Below are positions 37,493 to 46,032 of a stretch of DNA of 64,000 nucleotides, piece by piece. Below the pieces are notes generated by a model, which saw nothing but the letters and a program-made list of their open reading frames with translations, searched no databases and was not told the origin of the DNA. The first letter of the stretch is position 1. The number at the start of each line of letters is the position of its first letter. The position numbers and the translations under genes were made by a program. This DNA is from Cupriavidus alkaliphilus (lineage in GTDB: Bacteria > Pseudomonadota > Gammaproteobacteria > Burkholderiales > Burkholderiaceae): NCBI RefSeq assembly GCF_900094595.1, contig NZ_FMAD01000002.1, positions 1-64,000 of the forward strand, in the 5' to 3' direction.

Positions 37493-37681
37493 ATGCCTGC
37501 CTCGCTGAACCCGTTCGCCGGAGCGCGCCTGCAGCCGCGCCATACCGTGCCCCCGGTGGAAGAGCCCGCGCCGCCGGGCGTGCCGCCCGATGTGCCGCTG
37601 TCGCCCGAGGACGACCCGCCCCCGCCGCCGGTGGAACCACCGGTGGCCGGCGCCGCCGGGCGCTATTGCTTCAGTTCGTAG
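37493..37681 (+). CDS. Small proline-rich protein, uncertain
   Basis: A 62-residue ORF with GGAG seven bases before its ATG. The sequence has no signal peptide and is dominated by Pro, Glu and Asp (PPGVPPDVPLSPEDDPPPPP, then VEPPVAGAAGRYCFSS). Small acidic proline-rich ORFs like this recur in Burkholderiales annotations and lack a known role. Its 3' end overlaps the convergent GntR gene by 19 bases, which leaves a doubt that it is real. Confidence 0.45.
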   Translation: MPASLNPFAGARLQPRHTVPPVEEPAPPGVPPDVPLSPEDDPPPPPVEPPVAGAAGRYCFSS

Positions 37682-38385
37682 AAGTCGTTCAGGCAGTACG
37701 CGTCGGTCAGTTCGACCGGCTTGTCGCCATGGGTGTAGCCGGTGCGGCGGATATGCAGCAGCGGCTCGCCCGGCTCGATGCCCAGGCGCGCGGCCAGTTC
37801 CGCCGTGGCGACGACCGCGCGCAGCGTCTCGGTGACGCGCAGCACCGGCTTGCCGATCCGCTCCAGGTAGGCGTAGAGCGATTCGCCGATGGCGCTGGCG
37901 TCGGGCACCACGGCCAGCGCCAGCGTGGTCACATCCATCCAGAAGATCTGTCCGTCAGCCTTGCGCAGCCGCGTCAGCCTGACGATCTCGTCGCCCTCGG
38001 CCAGGGCCAGTTCCGCGCTTTCCTGCGCGGTGGCGCGGCGGCGCTCGAACCCTACCAGTTCGCTCGCCGGCGTCATGCCGCGCCGGCGCGCCAGCTCGCT
38101 GAAGTTGTCCAGCCGCGCCGGCCTGGGCTCGGCGCGGGGGGCGATAAAGGTGCCCGCGCCGCGGTTGCGCGTGATGGTGCCTTCCTCGGCCAGCACCTGC
38201 AGCGCGTGCCGCGCGGTGACACGCGAAATCCCCAGCGAATCCACCAGCGTGCGTTCCGACGGCAGCGCATCGCCCGCCCGCCATTGCCCTGCCTGGATGG
38301 CGGCGGTGAGCTTGCGCGCCACCTGCAGGTAGATCGGCGTGGCGTCCGCCTCGTCGGGCCGCAGGGCCTGCAGCCTTTGATCCAT
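37663..38385 (-). CDS. GntR-family (HutC type) transcriptional regulator
   Basis: The 240-residue protein has an N-terminal GntR winged helix (PIYLQVARKLTAAIQAGQWRAGDALPSER, then LGISRVTARHALQVLAEEG) and a C-terminal UTRA ligand-binding domain (from LDNFSELARRRGMTPASELVGFE; the TPASEL and AYCLNDFYEL parts are typical). HutC/UTRA regulators bind sugars or acids such as N-acetylglucosamine-6-phosphate or urocanate. AGGAG at good distance before the ATG at 38385 fixes the start. It is divergent from zwf over a long intergenic region. In C. necator H16 the NagR regulator and nag genes are, from memory, near zwf; no nag genes are present here. The effector is unknown. Confidence 0.85.
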   Translation of the reverse strand: MDQRLQALRPDEADATPIYLQVARKLTAAIQAGQWRAGDALPSERTLVDSLGISRVTARHALQVLAEEGTITRNRGAGTFIAPRAEPRPARLDNFSELARRRGMTPASELVGFERRRATAQESAELALAEGDEIVRLTRLRKADGQIFWMDVTTLALAVVPDASAIGESLYAYLERIGKPVLRVTETLRAVVATAELAARLGIEPGEPLLHIRRTGYTHGDKPVELTDAYCLNDFYELKQ

Positions 38386-38956
38386 GCGACTCCTCATAGC
38401 TACCAGCGCCTGATGTCGGCGATACCACTTTAGGACATTTAATCGCCCTGCGGGGAATCGTGTGCAGAGGGTGACGCACATGCCATGCGCACGGTATCCG
38501 TCAATTGGTACTGCATAGCGTGGGCATGCCCGGCCTGCATTGCCGCAGTGCACTGTGTGGGCGGAACCCTACTGTTTGCGCTCTTCTGTGGGGAACCGAA
38601 CTTTCGTTTCCGGCTTGGCCGTGATATCGCCGCGGCGCCCCCTCGTTGAGTACCAGTTCAATACATCGTCGTTAAAGTGGCTCGCACCGGTATCGTCGTT
38701 GACGCGAACCGTTCATCGTAACGCTGGACCGGACAAGAGTCGGGTGCCCCGACCGGTTGCACCGGCCGCGTTCGGTGGCACGGATGATGCGGATGCTCCG
38801 ATGGCGTTTGCCGCTGTGCTTGCCGGCCAGCCGCAATCGCTGCGCAACGTGACCGAGACATGCTGATCCGGCAGACTGCCCGAACAACGCAAACAACGCC
38901 GGCCTGCCCCGCCCCCGGCCAACCTCATCCGCCCATCGGCACGCAAGGAGCCCGTC
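38386..38956. other. 571-bp intergenic region between the GntR gene and zwf
   Basis: No convincing gene was found. The stretch is less GC-rich than the coding sequence. It carries related TTGGTACT elements in opposite orientation (38505-38512 and, inverted, 38649-38656), a CAGTGCACTG dyad at 38546-38555 and a TTGACG -35-like hexamer at 38699-38704. Any of these could be an operator for the GntR protein. A remnant of a lost gene cannot be excluded. Confidence 0.4.
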
Positions 38957-40444
38957 ATGCCAACCACCCGCACCGTCTCTGCCTTCGGCACTGCCGACGC
39001 CCGGCCGCTCGACCTCGTCATCTTCGGCGGCGCCGGCGACCTGTCGGCGCGCAAGCTGCTGCCCTCGCTCTACATGTGCCACCGCGACGGCAACCTGCCC
39101 GATGGCACCCGCATCATCGGCGTGGGCCGGCACCGCTGGGACCGCGAGGCCTTTGTCAATTTTGCCGACGAAAGCGCACAACCATTTGTCGATGCGCGCT
39201 ATGTCGAACCTGCCAAATGGCAGGCCTTCCTGCAGCGGCTGGACTTCGTCCATCTCGATGCCGCGCAGGCGGCAGACTATCCCGCGCTGGCTGCGCAGCT
39301 GCGCAGCGATGCGCAGCGGATCTACTACATGGCGATGCCGCCGGGGCTGTTCGCCGCCACCTGCGACAACCTCGCCAGCTATGGCCTGATTGCCGACGAT
39401 ACCCGGCTGGTGCTGGAAAAACCGCTGGGCGTGGACCTGGCTTCGGCCATCGATATCGGCGAGGTGGTCAGCCGCTACTTCAGCGAGGACCGCACCTACC
39501 GGATCGACCACTACCTCGGCAAGGAGACGGTGCAGAACCTGATGGCGCTGCGCTTCGGCAATTCGATCTTCGAGCCGCTGTGGCGCACGCCGTTCGTGCG
39601 CAGCGTGCAGATCACGGTGGCCGAAACCGTGGGCGTGGGCACGCGCGGCGGCTTCTACGACGAAGCCGGCGCCATGCGCGACATGGTGCAGAACCACCTG
39701 CTGCAGCTGGTCAGCATCCTGGCGATGGAACCGCCGGCATCGCTCAACTCCGACGCGGTGCGCGATGAAAAGCTCAAGGTGCTGCGCTCGCTGCGGCCGA
39801 TGTCGCCCGAGGACGTACGACGCAACACCGTGCGCGGCCAGTACACCGCCGGCGCCATCGGCGGCGAACTGGTGCGCGGCTACCTGCAGGAAGAGGGGAT
39901 TCCGCCCGACAGCCGCACCGAGACCTTTGTCGCGATGCGGGCCGAGCTTGGCACCTGGCGCTGGAATAAGGTGCCGTTCTACCTGCGCACCGGCAAGCGC
40001 ATGCAGGAGCGCGTGACCGAGGTAGTGATCCACTTTGCCGAGGTGCCGCATTCGATCTTCGACCCGGGCAGCACGCTGCAGCCCAACCGCATGGTGATCC
40101 GGCTGCAGCCGGAAGAATCGGTGCGGCTGACGCTGATGGTGAAGCAGCCGGGCGAGGGCATGAAGCTCAAGCCGCTGAGCCTGGCGCTGAACCTCGACTC
40201 GGCCTTCACCACGCGCCGCGCCGAGGCCTACGAGCGCCTGCTGCTCGATGTCATCCGCGGACGGCTGGCGCTGTTCGTGCGGCGCGACGAGCTGCAGGCC
40301 GCATGGACCTGGGTCGACCCGATCCTGGAGGCATGGCGCGCCCAGGACGAAGGCCCGCGGCCCTATACGGCGGGCACATGGGGGCCGGCGGCCTCGTCGG
40401 CGTTCATGGCGCGCGAGGGCGTGCAGTGGTCGGAAGAGGCCTGA
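38957..40444 (+). CDS. zwf: Glucose-6-phosphate dehydrogenase
   Basis: A 495-residue enzyme, standard length, that oxidises glucose-6-phosphate to 6-phosphogluconolactone with NADP+ (or NAD+). The Rossmann opening VIFGGAGDLSARKLLPSLY and the active-site motif RIDHYLGKE near residue 185 are intact, followed by EPLWRTPFVRSVQITVAETVGVGTRGGFYD (in parts: RTPFVRS, GGFYD). AAGGAG before the ATG sets the start. The related genes of the Entner-Doudoroff pathway (edd, eda) and pgl are not beside it. It is convergent with comM, 13 bases apart, and divergent from a GntR regulator that might control it. Confidence 0.95.
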   Translation: MPTTRTVSAFGTADARPLDLVIFGGAGDLSARKLLPSLYMCHRDGNLPDGTRIIGVGRHRWDREAFVNFADESAQPFVDARYVEPAKWQAFLQRLDFVHLDAAQAADYPALAAQLRSDAQRIYYMAMPPGLFAATCDNLASYGLIADDTRLVLEKPLGVDLASAIDIGEVVSRYFSEDRTYRIDHYLGKETVQNLMALRFGNSIFEPLWRTPFVRSVQITVAETVGVGTRGGFYDEAGAMRDMVQNHLLQLVSILAMEPPASLNSDAVRDEKLKVLRSLRPMSPEDVRRNTVRGQYTAGAIGGELVRGYLQEEGIPPDSRTETFVAMRAELGTWRWNKVPFYLRTGKRMQERVTEVVIHFAEVPHSIFDPGSTLQPNRMVIRLQPEESVRLTLMVKQPGEGMKLKPLSLALNLDSAFTTRRAEAYERLLLDVIRGRLALFVRRDELQAAWTWVDPILEAWRAQDEGPRPYTAGTWGPAASSAFMAREGVQWSEEA

Positions 40445-40457
40445 GGCGCGGATCGCC

Positions 40458-41999
40458 CTAGCCGGCCATCCGCAGCGCGCGCCGGTACTGGATCGCCTCG
40501 CCCACGTGCGCGGCGTCCAGCAAGTCCGCGCCGGCCAGGTCCGCAATCGTGCGCGCCACCTTCAGCACACGGAAGTACGAGCGCGCCGACCATGCCAGCC
40601 GCGTCATCGCGCCGCGCAGCAAGGCCTGCGCCTGCGGATCCATGACGCAGTGCTGCTCGATCTCGCGTCCGCCCAGTTCATTGTTGGGTTTGCCCTGCCG
40701 CGCCAGTTGCCGTTCGCGCGCCGCGAGCGCGCGCGCGCGCACCGCGGCGCTGGCTTCGCCGGGCGGGCCGTCGAGCATTTCGCCCTGGTCCTGCGCGGGC
40801 ACCTCGACCTGCAGGTCGATGCGGTCGAGCATGGGGCCGGAGATGCGCGACTGGTAGCGGCGCACCTGGTCGGGCGTGCAGCGGCACGGCCGGTCGGGAT
40901 GGCCGAGGTAGCCGCACGGGCACGGGTTCATCGCCGCCACGAACTGGAAGCAGGCGGGGAAGTCGGCGTGGCCGTTGGCGCGGGCGATGGTGATGCGGCC
41001 CGACTCCAGCGGCTCGCGCAGGACTTCGAGCACGCGGCGGTCGAACTCGGGCAATTCGTCCAGGAACAGCACGCCGTGGTGCGCGAGCGAGATCTCGCCG
41101 GGGCGCGGATTGCCGCCGCCGCCGACCATGGCCGGGCCCGACGCGGTGTGGTGCGGTGCGCGGCAGGGGCGCACGCCCCAGGCCTCGGCGCGAAAGCCGC
41201 CCGGGGTCAGGCTCATCACGGCGGCGGCTTCCAGCGCCTGCTGCAGCGACATCGGCGGCAGCAGGCCGGGCAGGCGCTGTGCCAGCATCGACTTGCCGGT
41301 GCCGGGCGGGCCCACCAGCAACACCGAGTGTTGTCCGGCAGCGGCCACCTCCATGGCGCGGCGCGCCTGCGCCTGGCCGCGCACGTCGCGCATGTCGGGG
41401 CCGCGCCCGGTGGCGGCGGGCAGCAAGGGCGGCATGGCGCGGGGTAGTCGTGCTTCGGTCACGGGGCCGAGGTGGTCGCAGGCCTGGCGCAGCGTGGCGG
41501 CGGCATGGACCGCCAGGTCTTCGATCAGCGCGGCTTCGGCGCCGTTGCCCGCGGCGACCAGGAAGGCGCGCGGCGTCTCGCCCGAGCCGGCGCGGGCGGC
41601 ATTGTCGCGCGCCAGCCCCATCGCCATGGCCAGCGCGCCGCGCACCGGACGCAATTCGCCGGACAGCGACAACTCGGCGGCAAATTCATGCGCGTCGAGC
41701 GCGTCGGCCGGAATCTGGCCGCTGGCGGCCAGGATGCCGAGCGCGATGGCCAGGTCGAAACGGCCGGACTCCTTGGGCAGGTCGGCCGGGGCCAGGTTGA
41801 CGGTGATGCGGCGGTTGGGAAACTCGTAGCCGCTGTTGAGGATGGCGGCGCGCACGCGCTCGCGGCTTTCGCGCACGCCGGTGTCGGCCAGGCCGACGAT
41901 GGTGAAGGCCGGCAGGCCGTTGGCCAGGTGGGTCTCGACCCGCACCGGCGGCGCGGCGATGCCGGTCAGGGCCCGGCTGCGTAGGACGGCAAGGCTCAT
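40458..41999 (-). CDS. comM: YifB/ComM family AAA+ ATPase (Mg-chelatase-like)
   Basis: The 513-residue protein is full length for ComM. It starts SLAVLRSRALTGIAAPPVRVETHLANGLPAFTIVGLADT (in parts; the VGLPD/VGLADT motif is diagnostic), then an N-terminal Lon-like domain, Walker A VGPPGTGKSMLAQRLPGLLPP, NPCPCGYLGHP (zinc-like region) and YQSRISGPMLDRIDL. ComM is a hexameric helicase that extends branch migration during natural transformation in other genera. The start at 41999 is used because the conserved sequence begins there. Confidence 0.9.
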   Translation of the reverse strand: MSLAVLRSRALTGIAAPPVRVETHLANGLPAFTIVGLADTGVRESRERVRAAILNSGYEFPNRRITVNLAPADLPKESGRFDLAIALGILAASGQIPADALDAHEFAAELSLSGELRPVRGALAMAMGLARDNAARAGSGETPRAFLVAAGNGAEAALIEDLAVHAAATLRQACDHLGPVTEARLPRAMPPLLPAATGRGPDMRDVRGQAQARRAMEVAAAGQHSVLLVGPPGTGKSMLAQRLPGLLPPMSLQQALEAAAVMSLTPGGFRAEAWGVRPCRAPHHTASGPAMVGGGGNPRPGEISLAHHGVLFLDELPEFDRRVLEVLREPLESGRITIARANGHADFPACFQFVAAMNPCPCGYLGHPDRPCRCTPDQVRRYQSRISGPMLDRIDLQVEVPAQDQGEMLDGPPGEASAAVRARALAARERQLARQGKPNNELGGREIEQHCVMDPQAQALLRGAMTRLAWSARSYFRVLKVARTIADLAGADLLDAAHVGEAIQYRRALRMAG

Positions 42000-42028
42000 G
42001 GCATCGAACCGCACGAAACTGTTAACGA

Positions 42029-42054
42029 AAAAGGCCGCCATGACTGGCGGCCTT
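42029..42054 (-). terminator. Terminator after ubiK
   Basis: AAGGCCGCC (42031-42039) and GGCGGCCTT (42046-42054). On the minus strand it runs into five T residues. It separates the ubiK and comM genes. Confidence 0.85.
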
Positions 42055-42090
42055 CACACAGGCGGGAAGGTGGCGGGGGGACCGGCGTGC

Positions 42091-42369
42091 TCACGCGCCC
42101 CCGGTCGAGTCCACCGAGCCGGCGCCGGGCGGGATGCCGGCGCGGCGCTCGAGTTCGGCCACGCGGCTTTCCAGTTCCTCCAGGCGGGCGCGGGTGCGCG
42201 CCAGCACCTGCGACTGGACGTCGAACTCCTCGCGCGTGACCAGGTCCAGCCGGGCAAAGCCCTGGGTCATCATGCTGCGCACGTTTTTCTCGATGTCCTT
42301 TGCCGGCGAATTGCGCAGCGCCTCGCTGACCTTGTTCTGCAGGTCGTTGAAGAGGTCGGTCGGTTTCAT
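42091..42369 (-). CDS. ubiK: UbiK-family accessory factor (DUF526/BMFP)
   Basis: A 92-residue protein of the YqiC/UbiK family. It begins MKPTDLFNDLQNKVSEALRNSPAKDIEKNVRSMM (in parts: KDIEKNVRSMM) and has a C-terminal coiled coil, RTRARLEELESRVAELERRAG. The E. coli homologue binds lipids and helps UbiJ in aerobic ubiquinone synthesis. AAGGAG before the ATG fixes the start; upstream in-frame codons lack homology. It is followed by a terminator. Its 5' leader contains an NtrC-like box that most likely serves the divergent torF operon. Confidence 0.88.
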   Translation of the reverse strand: MKPTDLFNDLQNKVSEALRNSPAKDIEKNVRSMMTQGFARLDLVTREEFDVQSQVLARTRARLEELESRVAELERRAGIPPGAGSVDSTGGA

Positions 42370-42383
42370 GGTTTCTCCTTTGC

Positions 42384-42398
42384 GCACCTGAGTGGTGC
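42384..42398. promoter_or_regulatory. NtrC-type enhancer box
   Basis: GCACC-TGAGT-GGTGC is a perfect 5-5-5 dyad with the NtrC core half-sites and N5 spacing. It lies 263 bp upstream of the sigma54 box of torF and 15 bases before the ubiK start. A degenerate second copy (GCACA-N5-TGGGC) may exist at 42435-42449, 51 bp on. Confidence 0.6.
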
Positions 42399-42660
42399 CA
42401 ATGCGGGCGGGAATCTGGCGTATGGCGCGCTTTCGCACAGGATTTGGGCGCCCTGAATGCGGGCGATCCGTGGTGCGCGGGCCCTACGCCGCCCCCGTCA
42501 AGACTCGATTATCGCCCCAGCGGCACGCGCGCGAAAGCACCGGCGCCGCGCCGTTCACACCATTTAACCCCATCTGGCGTCGCTGCAAGGCGCATTCAAG
42601 CCCGCGCGGTGCCCATGGCCGGGGCGCGAGGGGCCGCACGCACCGCGGCATACCGTGGGT

Positions 42661-42676
42661 TGGCACGGCAGTTGCA
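42661..42676 (+). promoter_or_regulatory. Sigma54 promoter of torF-glnK-amtB
   Basis: TGGCACGGCAGTTGCA contains TGGCAC-N5-TTGCA, a full match to the sigma54 consensus with exact spacing. The torF start lies 83 bases downstream. It explains nitrogen control of glnK and amtB if torF, glnK and amtB are cotranscribed. The rest of the 389-base intergenic space from 42370 holds no gene that I can support. Confidence 0.88.
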
Positions 42677-42758
42677 GTAGTGATGCCGAGCTGCCTCAAA
42701 GCTTCACCGGAATCCAACTAAACGAAATCCGAGCCATCAGGAAAAGGAGAAAAACCCC

Positions 42759-43541
42759 ATGAAGAAGTTGGCCCTTGCAGTCAGCGCGGTGGTCCTGGCC
42801 AGCGCCGCGGGCGGCGCCCTGGCGCAGAGCACCGGCGCCGCGGCCCCGGCTGCCGAGCCGGCCTCGCCGCATACGTTCACGGCCAATGTGTCGCTGGTCA
42901 CGGACTACCGCTATCGCGGCATCAGCCAGACCAACCTGCGCCCGGCCATCCAGGGCGGTTTCGACTACGCGCACGAAAGCGGCTTCTACCTGGGCAACTG
43001 GAACTCCAGCATCAGCTGGCTCGAGGATGCCAACCCGGCGGTGTCGGCGCCGGTCGAGATGGATTTCTACGGCGGCTTCAAGAACACCTTCAAGGTGGCC
43101 GGCACCGAATTCGCCTATGACCTGGGCGTGCTCGAGTACTACTACCCGGGCGGCTACAACAACCCGCGGCCGTACACCACGGAACTGTATGCCGGGGTGG
43201 GCTGGGGCCCGGTATTCCTGAAGTACTCGCACTCGGTCACCAACCTGTTCGGCTGGGCCGACAGCAAGAACAGCTACTACGTCGACCTGAGCGCCAACGT
43301 GCCGCTGAATTTCTGGGACCTGACGCTGAACGCGCACGTCGGCTACCAGGGCGTGAAGCACAACAGCGATGCCTCGTACACCGACTGGAAGATCGGCCTG
43401 ACCAAGGACCTGGGCAAGGGCTTTGCGCTGGCGGTCGCCTATGTCGACACCAACGCCAAGGAAGTGGCCTACACCAGTGCCAACCGCGGCCGCTACCTGG
43501 GCAAGGCCGCGGCCTGGGCCTCGATCACCAAGACTTTCTAA
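42759..43541 (+). CDS. torF: TorF-family putative porin (TIGR02001)
   Basis: A 260-residue exported protein with a signal peptide cleaved after GGALA-Q and a mature part rich in amphipathic beta strands: FTANVSLVTDYRYRGISQTNLRPAIQGGFDYAHESGFYLGNW. The YRYRGISQT motif is the TIGR02001 hallmark. It ends with Phe (SITKTF), typical of outer-membrane beta-barrels. Its role is unknown; placed ahead of glnK-amtB, and behind a sigma54 promoter, it may let ammonium or small nitrogen compounds through the outer membrane. The ATG has an AAGGAG site. Confidence 0.88.
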   Translation: MKKLALAVSAVVLASAAGGALAQSTGAAAPAAEPASPHTFTANVSLVTDYRYRGISQTNLRPAIQGGFDYAHESGFYLGNWNSSISWLEDANPAVSAPVEMDFYGGFKNTFKVAGTEFAYDLGVLEYYYPGGYNNPRPYTTELYAGVGWGPVFLKYSHSVTNLFGWADSKNSYYVDLSANVPLNFWDLTLNAHVGYQGVKHNSDASYTDWKIGLTKDLGKGFALAVAYVDTNAKEVAYTSANRGRYLGKAAAWASITKTF

Positions 43542-43566
43542 CTCTGACGCAGCCCGGGCGGGCTGA

Positions 43567-43932
<366 letters not shown>

Positions 43933-43964
43933 CCCAAGACAGCATAGAGACAAAGGTGAATTCC

Positions 43965-45530
43965 ATGAAAACCTGGATCAAGCGATTCCTGACCGCGGGC
44001 GCGATGGCGCTGGCCGTCGGCACGGCCGGCATGGGCATGTCGGCTCCGGCCGCCGCGCAGGACAAGCCGGCCGCCGAGGCTTCGGCCGCCGCCACTTCCG
44101 CGCCGGCCGCGGCAGCGACCGCAGCAACACCCGCTGCGGCCCCTGCAGCCCCTGCAGCCCCTGCAGCGGCCCCTGCCGCGGCCGCACCGGCTGAAGCCGC
44201 CGCCGCGCCGGCTGCGCCAGTGCCCAACAAGGGCGACACCGCCTGGCTGCTGGTCTCGACCGCGTTCGTGATCCTGATGACGCTGCCGGGCCTGGCGCTG
44301 TTCTATGGCGGCCTGGTGCGCTCCAAGAACATGTTGTCGGTACTGATGCAGTGCCTGGTGATCTTTTCGCTGGTGGCGCTGCTGTGGGCCATCTACGGCT
44401 ACAGCTTTGCCTTCACCGAGGGCAACGCCTTCTTCGGCGGCACCGACCGGCTGTTCATGAAGGGGCTGACGGTCGACGCCGTGGCCGCCACCTTCAGCAA
44501 GGGCGTGGTGCTGCCGGAACTGGGCTACTTCGCCTTCCAGTGCGCTTTCGCCTGCATCACGTGCGGCCTGATCATCGGCGCCTTCGCCGAGCGCGCGCGC
44601 TTTTCGGCGGTGCTGGTGTTCGTGGTGCTGTGGTTCACCTTCGCCTACATCCCGGTGGCGCACATGGTGTGGTTCTGGCCGGGCCCTGATGCCTACACCG
44701 ACGCCGCCGCCGGCACCGCCGCCACGGCCAAGGCCGGCTGGCTGTTCCAGAAGGGCGCGCTGGACTTTGCCGGCGGCACCGTGGTCCATATCAATGCCGC
44801 GGTGGCCGGGCTGGTCGGGGCCTTCATGTTCGGCAAGCGCATCGGCTTCGGCCGCGAGGCGATCCGTCCGCACAGCCTGACCTTCACCATGGTGGGTGCC
44901 TCGCTGCTGTGGTTCGGCTGGTTCGGCTTCAACGCCGGTTCGGCGCTGGAAGCCAACGGCTCGGCCGCGCTGGCCTTCGTCAACACGCTGCTGGCGACCT
45001 GCGCGGCGGTGCTGTCGTGGACCTTCGGCGAGTGGATCGGCAAGGGCAAGCCGTCGATGCTGGGCGGCGCCTCGGGCGCGGTCGCCGGCCTGGTGGCGAT
45101 CACCCCGGCCGCGGGCTTCGTCGGCCCGATGGGCTCGATCGTGATGGGCCTGGTGGCCGGCCTGCTGTGCCTGTGGGGCGTGACCGGACTGAAGCGCATG
45201 CTGGGCATGGACGACTCGCTGGACGTGTTCGGCGTGCACGGCGTCGGCGGCATCGTCGGCGCGCTGCTAACCGGCGTGTTCGCCGCGCCCAGCCTGGGCG
45301 GCACCGGCATCTACGACTACGTGGCCAACAAGGTCGCCGACGACTATTCGATTGCCGGCCAGCTGTGGGTCCAGTTCGAAGGCGTGCTGACCACCGTGGT
45401 GTGGTCCGGCGTGGTGGCCTTCGTCGCCTTCAAGCTGGTGGACATGCTGATCGGGCTGCGCGTGCCGGAAGACGAAGAGCGCGAAGGCCTGGATATCACT
45501 TCGCACGGCGAGACCGCTTACGAAGGCTGA
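43965..45530 (+). CDS. amtB: Ammonium transporter AmtB
   Basis: A 521-residue transporter. After a signal peptide (residues 1-32) comes an unusual Ala/Pro-rich linker of about 50 residues, then eleven TM segments beginning DTAWLLVSTAFVILMTLPGLALFYGGLVRSKNMLS (in parts: LPGLALFYGGLVR). The pore residues are in place: CAFACITC, VHINAAVAGL with the first conserved His of the twin-His pair, and DVFGVHGVGGIVG with the second. The linker is coded by 9-bp tandem copies of CCCTGCAGC (44141-44167). It follows glnK by 32 bases. A terminator lies after the stop. Confidence 0.94.
   Translation: MKTWIKRFLTAGAMALAVGTAGMGMSAPAAAQDKPAAEASAAATSAPAAAATAATPAAAPAAPAAPAAAPAAAAPAEAAAAPAAPVPNKGDTAWLLVSTAFVILMTLPGLALFYGGLVRSKNMLSVLMQCLVIFSLVALLWAIYGYSFAFTEGNAFFGGTDRLFMKGLTVDAVAATFSKGVVLPELGYFAFQCAFACITCGLIIGAFAERARFSAVLVFVVLWFTFAYIPVAHMVWFWPGPDAYTDAAAGTAATAKAGWLFQKGALDFAGGTVVHINAAVAGLVGAFMFGKRIGFGREAIRPHSLTFTMVGASLLWFGWFGFNAGSALEANGSAALAFVNTLLATCAAVLSWTFGEWIGKGKPSMLGGASGAVAGLVAITPAAGFVGPMGSIVMGLVAGLLCLWGVTGLKRMLGMDDSLDVFGVHGVGGIVGALLTGVFAAPSLGGTGIYDYVANKVADDYSIAGQLWVQFEGVLTTVVWSGVVAFVAFKLVDMLIGLRVPEDEEREGLDITSHGETAYEG
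44141..44167 (+). repeat. Three tandem 9-bp repeats in amtB
   Basis: CCCTGCAGC occurs three times in tandem within amtB, coding the Pro-Ala-Ala linker between signal peptide and first membrane helix. Its number could vary among strains without changing the frame. Confidence 0.8.
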
Positions 45531-45583
45531 TCGCAAAGGTGTTGTGCTGGAGGGCTGATTGGGAATCTGCTCTCAGGAGTTTT

Positions 45584-45609
45584 GCCCGGCTGCGTGCCGG
45601 GCTTTTTTC
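45584..45609 (+). terminator. Rho-independent terminator after amtB
   Basis: GCCCGGC (45584-45590) pairs with GCCGGGC (45596-45602) across TGCGT and is followed by TTTTTT. Confidence 0.9.
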
Positions 45610-45806
45610 TTTGTCGCGTTGACGGGGGTTGCAGACATTTAACCCCCGGCGACAGGTCGCGCTGGCGTGAACGAGGCCATCGCGCGGCGCATTCCCACCG
45701 CCGCCCGGACCGGCGAACCCAATGCTGGCGCGGGCCAGCCGGCAATCCCCCGCGCCGGGCACGGGCTTTTCGCAAAGTGCTTAACTCCGATCTTAAAAAG
45801 CTTCAA

Positions 45807-45835
45807 TTGTCTTTAATGTGCGGCGCACATACATT
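45807..45835 (+). promoter_or_regulatory. Sigma70-type promoter for a candidate small RNA
   Basis: TTGTCT (45807-45812) and TACATT (45830-45835) with exactly 17 bp between. A short transcript from about 45842 would end at the terminator 45897-45922. Confidence 0.5.
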
Positions 45836-45841
45836 GCCACT

Positions 45842-45922
45842 GAGGCAGTTTCCTCCACCTGCAGAACGCTCCCCGTATCTGTCAGGCCATTTAAAAGCGC
45901 GGCATCGCCGCGCTTTTTTTTT
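45842..45922 (+). ncRNA. Candidate small RNA, about 80 nt, with anti-Shine-Dalgarno loop
   Basis: Between the amtB terminator and gshA there is a well-spaced promoter and, 60 bases on, a strong terminator GCGCGGC-ATC-GCCGCGC plus nine T residues (45897-45922). No ORF fits between. The 5' part folds as GCAG (45845-45848) with CTGC (45859-45862), leaving TTTCCTCCAC in the loop, complementary to ribosome-binding sites. This layout resembles trans-acting sRNAs. No family was recognised. Confidence 0.45.
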
Positions 45923-45992
45923 GCCCGTCCGCCGTCGCCGGCGCGGCCTCTTTATTTCGCGCCGTCCATCCCCATATGGTTATCCCTTATGC

Positions 45993-46032
45993 CAGGCGCT
46001 GCATATCCTTATAAAGGGTGTGCCAGCGCCTG
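45993..46032. promoter_or_regulatory. Inverted repeat upstream of gshA
   Basis: CAGGCGCTG (45993-46001) and CAGCGCCTG (46024-46032) are perfect 9-bp inverted arms 31 bp apart centre to centre. They sit just upstream of a TACAAT -10 (46047-46052) that precedes gshA by 35 bases. A loop formed by a dimeric or tetrameric regulator is possible; no regulator is assigned. Confidence 0.4.
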
